From an uncultured Oscillospiraceae bacterium (GTDB lineage Bacteria > Bacillota > Clostridia > Oscillospirales > Oscillospiraceae): DNA of 64,000 nucleotides. A model generated the notes under the pieces. The model was not told the origin of the DNA. It saw nothing but the letters and a program-made list of their open reading frames with translations, and ran no database searches. The stretch spans positions 1-64,000 of the forward strand of contig CANRHH010000004.1 in NCBI GenBank assembly GCA_947630375.1, given 5' to 3'. The position numbers were made by a program, and so were the translations under genes. Positions 42,948 to 50,534 of the stretch are shown here, one piece after another. Positions within the stretch are counted from its first letter, which is position 1; each line of letters begins with the position of its first letter.

Positions 42948-44258
42948 TCAGCCCGGACCGTACAGCAGGTCGGGCACGATGGTGATGAGCCTGGGGCAGA
43001 AGGTGCACAGCAGCAGCACGGCGATCAGGCTCAGGATGAAGGGCCAGATCTCCTTCAAAAACTCGCTGATGGGGCAGCCGGTGATGCCGCAGGTGGTGAA
43101 CATCATGGAGCCGAAGGGAGGCGTGATGCCGCCGACCATGATGTTGACAATGGCCACCAGGCCGTAGTGGATGGGGTCAATGCCCAGCTGGAGCGCCACA
43201 GGCAGAAGCAGCGGGGTGGTGATCATCAGGCAGGCGCCGCCTTCCAGGAACATGCCCATAATGAGCAGGACCACGTTGCACAGCAGCAGGAACACATACT
43301 TGTTGCTGGTCAGGTTCAAAATGGCGGTGGCGACGATCTTGGGGATGTTGACCCAGCTCAGATAGTTGCCGAAGACGCTGGCGGAGACCATGATCAGCAC
43401 CACGCTGGAGGTACCGGCGATGGTGTCCAGCAGGATGGGGATAAAGTGCTTCTTCAGGTTCAGCTTCCGGTAGAACAGGCCGCCCACGATGAAGCAGTAC
43501 AGCACGGCCACGGCGCCGCCCTCGGAGGGGGTGAACATGCCGAGACGCATACCGATGATGATGCCGAAGGGGAAGGCCAGGCCCCAGAAGGAGATGAAGG
43601 CCTGCTTCAGGATCTCCCAGATGGAGGGGAACTTGTCCCGGGTGGTGGGATAGTGCCGCTTACGGGCGATGATAGCCACCACAATCATCATGGAGATGGC
43701 CATCAGGATGCCGGGCACATAGCCGGCGGCGAAGACCCGGCCCAGAGAGGTCTGGGCCAACAGGCAGAACACAATCAGGTTGACCCCGGGAGGAATGACC
43801 GGCGTGGCCGCCGAGGAGGCGGCGGTGACCGCCGCGGAGAAGGCTTTGGAATAACCCCGGCGCTCCATCTCGGGTACCAGCATCTTGGACTGCATGGCGC
43901 AGTCGGCGTTGGCGGAACCGGAGCAGCCGCCCATCAACATACTCAGCAGCACGTTGACCTGGGCCAGGCCGCCTTTCATGTGGCCCGTGACACATTCACA
44001 GAAGTCCATCAGCTTTTCACTGATGCCGCCGTAGTTCATCACCGAGCCGGCCATGATAAAGAAGGGGATGGCCAGCATGGAGAAGGACTGGGTGGAACCC
44101 ATGACCTTCTGGAGGATCAGCCAGGGCTTTGAAGTGGTGTCGATCACCAGGAAGTAGAAGAAGGTGGCGCCGAACAGGGAATACACGATGGGCATCCCCA
44201 TAAAGTACAGCAGGAAGACCAGGAAGATCGGGATCAGATCGATAAAGGTCAATGTCAT
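42948..44258 (-). CDS. TRAP transporter large permease (DctM)
   Basis: This 436-residue membrane protein has about twelve hydrophobic segments. MLMGGCSGSANADCAMQSKML, AVTAASSAATPVIPPG and the C-terminal IVNIMVGGITPPFGSMMFTTC are typical DctM features. It is the sodium-driven channel subunit, and its start overlaps the DctQ stop by one base. Confidence 0.93.
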   Translation of the reverse strand: MTLTFIDLIPIFLVFLLYFMGMPIVYSLFGATFFYFLVIDTTSKPWLILQKVMGSTQSFSMLAIPFFIMAGSVMNYGGISEKLMDFCECVTGHMKGGLAQVNVLLSMLMGGCSGSANADCAMQSKMLVPEMERRGYSKAFSAAVTAASSAATPVIPPGVNLIVFCLLAQTSLGRVFAAGYVPGILMAISMMIVVAIIARKRHYPTTRDKFPSIWEILKQAFISFWGLAFPFGIIIGMRLGMFTPSEGGAVAVLYCFIVGGLFYRKLNLKKHFIPILLDTIAGTSSVVLIMVSASVFGNYLSWVNIPKIVATAILNLTSNKYVFLLLCNVVLLIMGMFLEGGACLMITTPLLLPVALQLGIDPIHYGLVAIVNIMVGGITPPFGSMMFTTCGITGCPISEFLKEIWPFILSLIAVLLLCTFCPRLITIVPDLLYGPG

Positions 44259-44803
44259 CAGAAATTCCCTCCTTCCACTTGATATCCGGCGTCAAGGTCC
44301 GTTTTTTTCGTTTTAATGATATGGAACCGCTCGGTCAGCAGGAATTTGATGGAGTAAATGGTAGACAGACCGAAGCCGACAGGCACGGCGGCCCCGATGA
44401 TCCAGGAGGGGATGCGGAGCACGTCGGTGACGGTGGGCTTGTATACCCCGCGGACATAGATCAGATTGTACACATACTGGGCGCTGATCACCGTCAGCAT
44501 GATGAGGATCAACAGCTCTAAGATGCTGATGATGTCCTGCACGATGGCGCGGGTCTTGCCGTGCATCAGGTTGACCACAATGTCCACCCCCAGATGGGCG
44601 TGTTTGCGGTGGGCATAGGCGCTGCCGATGAATACGGTCCACACGAAGAGCCCCGTGATGACCTCATTGCCCCACAGAAGCGGACTTTTGAAGAAGTAGC
44701 GCATGATCACGTTCAAATTGGCCAGGATCACGCAGATGGTCAGCGTAGTGCCGGTAATGACCGCGTCAAAATTCAAAAGAATCTTTTTTAATGTTTTCAT
44801 CAT
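44258..44803 (-). CDS. TRAP transporter small permease (DctQ)
   Basis: This 181-residue protein has four transmembrane segments, with PLLWGNEVITGLFVWTVFIG and the KHAHLGVDIV motif typical of DctQ. ATG 44803 (MMKTLKK) is preferred; a TTG ten codons upstream has no better ribosome site. Confidence 0.88.
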   Translation of the reverse strand: MMKTLKKILLNFDAVITGTTLTICVILANLNVIMRYFFKSPLLWGNEVITGLFVWTVFIGSAYAHRKHAHLGVDIVVNLMHGKTRAIVQDIISILELLILIMLTVISAQYVYNLIYVRGVYKPTVTDVLRIPSWIIGAAVPVGFGLSTIYSIKFLLTERFHIIKTKKTDLDAGYQVEGGNF

Positions 44804-44851
44804 AAGCAAGTACCCTGTAATTCGAGATTTCAAACTGGCTCTTTTAAGAAC

Positions 44852-44891
44852 ATCATCATAGACTGCCCCGGCAGGGACAGTCTATGATGAT
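44852..44891. terminator. Intra-operon hairpin between dctP and dctQ
   Basis: A 14-bp perfect stem (44852-44865 / 44878-44891) lies just after the binding-protein gene with only a weak U-tract. It likely stabilises the upstream mRNA or partly terminates, giving more binding protein than permease. Confidence 0.65.
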
Positions 44892-44925
44892 CAAACTTTA
44901 CAGTGCCGGGACTTCTTTCAAACGA

Positions 44926-46026
44926 TCAGGCGTTGGCGGCGCGGTACTCGGCTACCAGAGCGGTCAGCTGATCATAGGCTTCGTAGGTGGAGCCGTACTC
45001 TTCCACGATCCAGTCGATAACAGGGGCGCAGGCGGCGGAGAAAGCGTCCAGATCGACCTCGTTCCAGGTCACGCCGTCCTCGGTCTTCATCTTCTCGATC
45101 TGAACAGCCTCATCGTCCTCGCAGCTCTTCTGCTCCCACATGCCCCATTCATAGGCGCAGTCGGAGATGATCTTCTGATACTTCTCGGGGATGGTCTGCC
45201 ACACGTCCTCGGGCATGAACAGCCAACGGGTGGCGATCAGGTGGTTGGTCAGAGCGACCTTCTTGACCAGCTCATAGGGCTCGCCGGCGCCGGCCAGGGT
45301 GGACACGGAGCCCTCAAAGCCTTCCACGACGCCCTGCTGGATAGCGGCCAGGCAATCGGTGAAGTCCATGGGCTGGGGGGTGGCGCCCAGGCACTCCAGG
45401 GTCTTGGAGAACAGGGCGGAGGAGGTGGCGCGGAACACGTGGCCCTTCAGGTCGTCAGGCGTATACACATCCAGGTTGGAGCAAATGGACCGGAAGCCGA
45501 AGGAATAGTGAGTGTCCAGGATGTGGATGTTCTGCTCGGCCAGGCGGTCGATCAGGTCAGCCACAAAGTCGGAATCCATCACGTAGTTGTACTCCTCGTT
45601 GCTGCTGTACAGCATGGGAGCGATAACCATGGCGGCATCGCCCACATAGTCGGCGAACAGGGAGGGCTCTTCCAGGCCCATCCAGTTGGCGCCGTTGACA
45701 GCCTGAGTCACAGAGGCGGCATAGCAGTCCAGCTCGTTGGTGCCGTAGTAGGTGACGGTGATGTGGCCGTCGGTCTTCTCGGTGATGTCCTTGGCCAGGT
45801 TCTCAGACGCCTTGTAGTTCCATTCTTTGGGGTTGAAGACGTTGGAGAACTTGATGTCCAGATAGAAATCATCGGCGGGATCGGCTTCGCCCTCGGCGGG
45901 AGCCTCTTCCGCGGGGGCTTCCTCGGCAGGGGCTTCAGTAGCCGGGGGGGTGCTGGAGTTTCCGCCGCAGGCGGCCAGGCTGAGAACCATGACCAGGGCC
46001 AGCAGCAGAGCAAGCAGTTTCTTCAT
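44926..46026 (-). CDS. TRAP transporter substrate-binding lipoprotein (DctP)
   Basis: The 366-residue protein has the signal peptide MKKLLALLLALVMVLSLAAC with a lipobox cysteine, an Ala/Glu-rich linker (about 24-46) and a DctP fold with NLDVYTPDDLKGHVFRATSS. It delivers an organic acid or similar solute to DctQM. ATG 46026 follows AAGGAG. The linker repeats EAPAEEAPAEG units. Confidence 0.92.
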   Translation of the reverse strand: MKKLLALLLALVMVLSLAACGGNSSTPPATEAPAEEAPAEEAPAEGEADPADDFYLDIKFSNVFNPKEWNYKASENLAKDITEKTDGHITVTYYGTNELDCYAASVTQAVNGANWMGLEEPSLFADYVGDAAMVIAPMLYSSNEEYNYVMDSDFVADLIDRLAEQNIHILDTHYSFGFRSICSNLDVYTPDDLKGHVFRATSSALFSKTLECLGATPQPMDFTDCLAAIQQGVVEGFEGSVSTLAGAGEPYELVKKVALTNHLIATRWLFMPEDVWQTIPEKYQKIISDCAYEWGMWEQKSCEDDEAVQIEKMKTEDGVTWNEVDLDAFSAACAPVIDWIVEEYGSTYEAYDQLTALVAEYRAANA

Positions 46027-46356
46027 TCTTACGTTTCTCCTTACAAAAAAATTTGTCACATGGCAACTTGGTACCATCAAACATGAACTTATTATGAACT
46101 TTTTCCCTTTTCCTGTCAACCTTTTCGCCGTATCCCCTCTGTAATTTTATAGACTTGCACAAAAGGGGGGGCCATATTTCAACAAATTTAATATTTAACA
46201 AACCGCACGAAAAAAAGCCTTTGCATTTCCGGTTTTCTTGTGATAAAATGACAGATAGTTTACCATAAAACAGGATTCGTAAAATTTTACGAAATGAGCC
46301 GAGAATCCGGCTGATTACAAATAGGAGAGGAGCGGAGCGCCACGGAGACCTTCAGC
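46027..46356. promoter_or_regulatory. Divergent promoter region, dctP and YcxB-like gene
   Basis: On the minus strand TTGACA (46119-46114) and CATAAT (46096-46091), 17 bases apart, drive dctP. On the plus strand TTGCAT (46221-46226) and TAAAAT (46244-46249), 17 bases apart, drive the YcxB-like gene, leaving a leader of about 100 bases with no obvious structure. Confidence 0.6.
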
Positions 46357-46914
46357 GTGGAGACCCGGCACAGCGAAGAGAGCCTGGAAGCCTTGTCCCG
46401 GATGCAGTACGATCTGTTCTGCCAGAAGAACCGCCTGGCGCGAAGCATCATCAGTGTGGTGTGCGTATTACTGGGCGTTGTCTATTACACCAGCTGGTGG
46501 GCGCTGCTGCTGATCGCCTACGGCTGCTATCTGACCACCAGTACCTACAGCTCCGCCAACCGGACGGCTCACAAGCTGGCCGCCCAGATGCGGGCGGCCG
46601 GCGGGTTCCCCCGTTCCCGCTACGTGTTTGAGAAAAAGCAGATGCGGGTCTTCAGCCTGCCGGATGAGGAGGAGCTGACGCCCCTGGCCTATGAGGCCGT
46701 GGCCGGGCTGGGGGAGGACCGGGACGCCTTTTATCTGTTCCGGGACAGCTATGGGGGCTACCGGGTGCCCAAAAGCGCTTTGGGGGACCGGGAGGAGGCC
46801 TTTCGTGACATGATCGAGGCCCGGGCCGGGCGCCGCTTCGCCCGCCGCCGCACCCCGTTCAACCAGCTCCGGGACTGGATGAAGCGCAAAGAAAACGAAC
46901 CTGAGCATCTATAG
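46357..46914 (+). CDS. YcxB-like membrane protein
   Basis: This 185-residue protein has two hydrophobic segments at about 29-43 and 46-58 and a soluble C-terminal domain with RYVFEKKQMRVFSLPDEEEL, resembling the YcxB-like family. No ATG is available; GTG 46357 follows ACGGAG by nine bases and the frame is closed further upstream. The C-terminus is very basic (RRFARRRTPF). Function is unknown. It is a distant counterpart of the 3964 gene. Confidence 0.65.
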   Translation: METRHSEESLEALSRMQYDLFCQKNRLARSIISVVCVLLGVVYYTSWWALLLIAYGCYLTTSTYSSANRTAHKLAAQMRAAGGFPRSRYVFEKKQMRVFSLPDEEELTPLAYEAVAGLGEDRDAFYLFRDSYGGYRVPKSALGDREEAFRDMIEARAGRRFARRRTPFNQLRDWMKRKENEPEHL

Positions 46915-46951
46915 GCATGTTAACAAAGGCCAAAGGACTTTGTTAACATGC
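46915..46951. terminator. Hairpin after the YcxB-like gene
   Basis: A 14-bp perfect stem (46915-46928 / 46938-46951) begins at the stop codon of the gene. No U-tract follows, since the modular repeat starts directly. Confidence 0.6.
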
Positions 46952-46952
46952 T

Positions 46953-47300
46953 TCAAATGCGACCCGCTTGTGCCCTTCGGGTACTTCGCTGGGCTCGCAT
47001 TTGATACTCGCGCTTATCGCGCTTCGCTTGGTCGGCGCGGCGTCAGAACAAGGCTGTAAAGCCATTTAGCGGTCCAAGGCCCGCCAAATCGGCAGACAGC
47101 CTTGTTCTTCCTTACCAAAACCAAAGCATGTGCTTTGGTTTTGAGAGGAGGCAGAGTGGAGCAAATGAGCTTTCCCGTTTACGGGGAAGCGAATGCGAGG
47201 AACTTCTGCCGACGACATGCGGCTCAGAGTGTTTTTGAGGCGGCAAAGCTGCCTCAAAAACGATTGAATCCTTTCTTCGCCGCTCTGCGGCGAAGGTAGC
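46953..47300. repeat. Modular intergenic repeat, copy A (interrupted)
   Basis: Module 1 (46953-47004, 52 bases, ends inverted) is identical to the reverse complement of 58799-58850. Module 2 (47007-47039) is identical to the reverse complement of 58762-58794. Module 3 (47231-47261) matches 58705-58735 with one difference. In copy A about 190 bases separate modules 2 and 3. They hold a long imperfect hairpin (arms 47046-47057 / 47096-47107) and a short perfect one (47117-47128 / 47131-47142). No protein gene is apparent in 46915-47347. Confidence 0.8.
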
Positions 47301-47315
47301 GCAGTCTCTGTAATG

Positions 47316-47350
47316 TAAAAGCGTGCCGGAAATTTTCCGGCACGCTTTTA
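47316..47350. terminator. Terminator of thiN
   Basis: A seventeen-base arms palindrome (47316-47332 / 47334-47350) overlaps the thiN stop codon and has T/A-rich ends, so it can work on both strands. Confidence 0.75.
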
Positions 47351-47965
47351 CATGCGGCACATGGCTACCAGCAGCAGCCCGGAGGAGAAGGACAGCTCCG
47401 CCTCCGGCCCGGCCCACTGGTTGCTGACGCCTAAGGGGAAACAGTTGTCCAGAACCGTGTCCTCCAGCGGGTACTGGACGCCCCGGATACACACCCCGGC
47501 GCACGTATCCGTCAGAGCGAAGAGGGACAGGCTCCAGCCTTCCCGGCGGGGCAGGGTCAGGCGGCAGGGGGGCAGCACCAGCAGGTCCGCGTCCCGGTCC
47601 CGGAGGCGGACCCGGACGCCCCGCCGGGCGGCCCAGGCGGCGGACTGGAGGTTGGCCAGGCTGTGGTCCAGCCGGTTTCCCAGGGCGCAGCAGAGCTCCA
47701 CTTCCTCAAAGCCCAGGGCCAGGGCCCGGCGCAGGGCCAGCATGGTGTCCGTGTCATCCTTCCGGATGGGGTGGCGCTCCAGGGGCACGCCCTCCGGCAG
47801 AGGCGCGGTGCAGGAATCCAGGTCGCCCACGATCAGATCCGGCCGGAGGCCGCAGCGCTGGGCGTATTCAAAGCCCCTGTCGCAGGCGATGAGAAAGGTC
47901 CCCGGTTCGGGGGGCGCGATGGGGCTGAAGCGCCCGCCGGTGACGATGAGGCATTTTTTTGCCAT
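47348..47965 (-). CDS. thiN: Thiamine diphosphokinase
   Basis: The 205-residue protein has family motifs [34 protein letters not shown] and [12 protein letters not shown]. It converts thiamine to thiamine diphosphate using ATP. It is monocistronic and divergent from mazF. No TPP riboswitch is visible in the short upstream region. Confidence 0.92.
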   Translation of the reverse strand: MAKKCLIVTGGRFSPIAPPEPGTFLIACDRGFEYAQRCGLRPDLIVGDLDSCTAPLPEGVPLERHPIRKDDTDTMLALRRALALGFEEVELCCALGNRLDHSLANLQSAAWAARRGVRVRLRDRDADLLVLPPCRLTLPRREGWSLSLFALTDTCAGVCIRGVQYPLEDTVLDNCFPLGVSNQWAGPEAELSFSSGLLLVAMCRM

Positions 47966-48091
47966 GGGTGAAGCTCCTTTCTTGTTGCTCTGTACTGTAT
48001 TATGGCCGCCGGGGGAGCGTTTGTCAATGCCGGGCTTTTTTCGCTTTTCCGGGACGGGCCTGTATATTTTCCCGCTCAGGATGGGAGAATA

Positions 48092-48120
48092 TTGTCAGCA
48101 CCCTACATACACTGTATTGG
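48092..48120 (+). promoter_or_regulatory. Possible promoter of mazF
   Basis: TTGTCA (48092-48097), a 17-base spacer and TATTGG (48115-48120) lie 30 bases before the start codon. The -10 match is imperfect. Confidence 0.45.
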
Positions 48121-48149
48121 GCGACACTTTTCCGGAGTGTGAAAACAGC

Positions 48150-48494
48150 ATGGTCAAACGAGGAGATATCTACTACGCCGACCTGAGCCCGGTGGTAGGC
48201 AGCGAACAGGGCGGGATGCGCCCCGTGCTCATCGTACAGAACGACACCGGCAACCGGCACAGCCCCACGGTCATTGCCGCGGCTATCACCAGCCAGACCG
48301 GCAAAGCCCGCCTGCCCACCCACATCGCGCTGTCCGGGCAGAGCGTGGGCCTGAACCGGGACAGCGTCATTCTGCTGGAGCAGATCCGCACCATCGACAA
48401 ATCCCGCCTGCGGGAGCGTATGGGCCGCCTGGACGAGGGCACCATGAGCGCCGTGGACAACGCGCTGGCCGTCAGCTTCGGCTTAGGCGGCTGA
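48150..48494 (+). CDS. MazF/PemK-family mRNA interferase, no adjacent antitoxin
   Basis: This 114-residue EndoA/NdoA-like toxin begins [20 protein letters not shown] and has the family [23 protein letters not shown] and [14 protein letters not shown] segments with the conserved Arg and Thr of the ribonuclease site. It cleaves single-stranded mRNA at short motifs. The 184 bases upstream hold no antitoxin frame and the gene downstream is not antitoxin-like. The start is ATG 48150; longer readings lack ribosome sites. Confidence 0.9.
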   Translation: MVKRGDIYYADLSPVVGSEQGGMRPVLIVQNDTGNRHSPTVIAAAITSQTGKARLPTHIALSGQSVGLNRDSVILLEQIRTIDKSRLRERMGRLDEGTMSAVDNALAVSFGLGG

Positions 48495-48508
48495 AAAGCA
48501 TAGGATCC

Positions 48509-48543
48509 CCACCCTGCTCATATGCTGTGAGCAGGGTGGTTTT
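48509..48543 (+). terminator. Terminator of mazF
   Basis: A twelve-bp stem (48509-48520 / 48528-48539) is followed by TTTT. Confidence 0.8.
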
Positions 48544-48577
48544 GCCTGTAGGGCCGCCGCCCGGAAGGAGGCCGGAG

Positions 48578-49105
48578 ATGGACATTCCCATCCTGATCGA
48601 CGGAGAGAAAGCGGGGGAGCTGCGCATAGGCCGGGAGGGGCTGTATACCCTGTTCGAGGCCAGGCTCCCGCCGGCGGAGGGGCTGACCCGGCTGTGGGTG
48701 GCCGGGGGCGGGGAGAGTGCCTGCCTGGGGCTGATGGAGCCCCGGCCGGAGGGCCGCTGCCTGCGCCGCCGGTACAGCGGCCTGGAGCTGAAAAAGCTGC
48801 CGGCGCGGATCGAATACGCCTGCACGGCGAAGCCCGCGCCTCCCGCCGCCCCGCCGGCGCCTGGCGCAGAGGAGGCGGAGTCCCCGGCCCCGGAGGAGGG
48901 GGACACCGGTCCGCCGGAGGCAGAGAGGGCGGAAGCCCCGCCCGAAGAGGCGGGGCTTTTGTGGTTCTCCCGGCCGGACGGCAGCCTCTGCGCCTTTGAC
49001 GGGGTGCACACGCTTCTGGCCCTGCCGGCCCGGCTGCGCCGGGTCCCGGCGGGGGTGCGGCTGCTGCGGATCGGGGAAAGGGAGTATCTGGTATTCCGCT
49101 CTTGA
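48578..49105 (+). CDS. Conserved two-part protein with Pro/Ala/Glu linker, function unknown
   Basis: This 175-residue protein has an N-terminal beta-rich segment of about 75 residues (DIPILIDGEKAGELRIGREG and LYTLFEARLP). A low-complexity Ala/Pro/Glu linker follows (about 85-125), then a C-terminal 50-residue segment LLWFSRPDGSLCAFDGVHTL ending in REYLVFRS. No signal peptide or membrane helix is present. The two ends look like the halves of one small beta domain joined by a flexible loop. ATG 48578 follows GAAGGAGG. I do not recognise a family. Confidence 0.6.
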   Translation: MDIPILIDGEKAGELRIGREGLYTLFEARLPPAEGLTRLWVAGGGESACLGLMEPRPEGRCLRRRYSGLELKKLPARIEYACTAKPAPPAAPPAPGAEEAESPAPEEGDTGPPEAERAEAPPEEAGLLWFSRPDGSLCAFDGVHTLLALPARLRRVPAGVRLLRIGEREYLVFRS

Positions 49106-49130
49106 GAAATAGCGGGAAAGGGTGTATACT
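49102..49130 (+). promoter_or_regulatory. Promoter of the nucleoside phosphorylase gene
   Basis: TTGAGA (49102-49107), a 17-base spacer and TATACT (49125-49130) precede the ATG by 47 bases. Confidence 0.65.
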
Positions 49131-49176
49131 GTCTGTAATGAAACCCGGATAAAGGCTGAAAAGGAGAGAACACCCT

Positions 49177-50481
49177 ATGCAAATGACGGATTTGATCGCA
49201 AAAAAGAGGGACGGTGGCCGGCTCAGCGGCCAGGAGATCGACTTCATGGTCCAGGGATACACCCGGGGGGAGATCCCGGACTATCAGATGTCCGCCATGT
49301 GTATGGCGATCCTGTTCCGGGGCATGGACGACCAGGAGACGCTGGATCTGACCATGTCCATGGTCCACTCCGGCCAGACCATCGACCTGAGCCCCATTCA
49401 GGGCCTGAAAGCGGATAAGCACTCCACCGGCGGCGTGGGGGACAAGACCAGCCTGGTCCTCTGCCCCATGGTGGCGGCCTGCGGGCTGAAGATCGCCAAA
49501 ATGTCCGGCCGGGGCCTGGGGCACACCGGCGGCACCATCGACAAGCTGGAGAGCTTCCCCGGCTTCTCGGTGGATATCTCCGAGGAGCGGTTTTTCCAAA
49601 ATGTGAACGACATCGGCATCGCCGTGATCGGCCAGACGGCGGACCTGGTCCCGGCGGACAAGAAGCTCTACGCCCTGCGGGACGTGACGGGGACGGTCCC
49701 CTCCATCCCGCTGATCGTCAGCTCCATCATGTCCAAGAAGCTGGCCTCCGGGTCGGATATCATCGTGCTGGACGTGAAGTGCGGCAGCGGGGCCTTTATG
49801 AAGACTCCGGAGGCGGCCCGGGAACTGGCCCGGGGCCTGACCCGGATCGGCCGCCTGGCCCAGCGCCGCTGCGCCGCGGTGATCACCGACATGGACCAGC
49901 CCCTGGGCTTCGCGGTGGGCAACGCCCTGGAGGTGAAGGAGGCGATCTCGGTGCTGAAGGGCGAACAGCGGGGGGATCTGCTGGAGCTGTGCCTGACCTT
50001 GGGGGGCCTGATGCTTACCGAGGCGGGGATGGCGGCGGATATGGAGGCCGCCCAGGCCCGGCTGCTGGAGGCCGTGAAGGACGGCAGCGCCCTGGAGAAG
50101 CTGGCCCAGATGGTCCGGGCCCAGGGGGGCGACGCCGCGCCGGTGTACGAGCCGGCCCTGCTGCCCCAGGCCCCGGTGGTGCTGGAGGTCCGGGCCGACC
50201 GGGCGGGCTATGTGGAGCGCATCCAGGCCGAGCAGGTGGGGCTGGTATCCATGCACCTGGGCGGCGGCCGGGTGAACAAGGAGAGCTCCATCGACCTGTC
50301 TGTGGGCGTGGTGCTGGACAAGAAGGTGGGGGACCGGGTCGCCCCCGGGGACCGGCTGGCGGTGCTGCACGCCCCCTCGGCGGAAAAGGCCCGGGAGGCG
50401 GCGGAGCAGCTGAAAGCCTGCTTCCGCTTCTCAGACAGCCCCGTGCCCGCCCGCCCCTTTATCATCGACATCGTGCGGTAA
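49177..50481 (+). CDS. pdp: Pyrimidine-nucleoside (thymidine) phosphorylase
   Basis: The 434-residue enzyme has family signatures KADKHSTGGVGDKTSLVL (phosphate binding), MSGRGLGHTGGTIDKLE and SGSDIIVLDVKCGSGAFMK. It splits thymidine, deoxyuridine or uridine to base and (deoxy)ribose-1-phosphate. Lys/Ser positions of the base site are present; which pyrimidine nucleosides it accepts is not decided by inspection. AAAGGAG precedes the ATG. Confidence 0.94.
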   Translation: MQMTDLIAKKRDGGRLSGQEIDFMVQGYTRGEIPDYQMSAMCMAILFRGMDDQETLDLTMSMVHSGQTIDLSPIQGLKADKHSTGGVGDKTSLVLCPMVAACGLKIAKMSGRGLGHTGGTIDKLESFPGFSVDISEERFFQNVNDIGIAVIGQTADLVPADKKLYALRDVTGTVPSIPLIVSSIMSKKLASGSDIIVLDVKCGSGAFMKTPEAARELARGLTRIGRLAQRRCAAVITDMDQPLGFAVGNALEVKEAISVLKGEQRGDLLELCLTLGGLMLTEAGMAADMEAAQARLLEAVKDGSALEKLAQMVRAQGGDAAPVYEPALLPQAPVVLEVRADRAGYVERIQAEQVGLVSMHLGGGRVNKESSIDLSVGVVLDKKVGDRVAPGDRLAVLHAPSAEKAREAAEQLKACFRFSDSPVPARPFIIDIVR

Positions 50482-50490
50482 CAGACGCGA

Positions 50491-50526
50491 AACATCCCCC
50501 GGCGCGCAGCGCCGGGGGATGTTTTA
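50491..50526. terminator. Terminator after pdp
   Basis: A 15-bp stem (50491-50505 / 50509-50523) ends in TTTT and lies between convergent genes. Confidence 0.85.
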
Positions 50527-50534
50527 TACGATTG

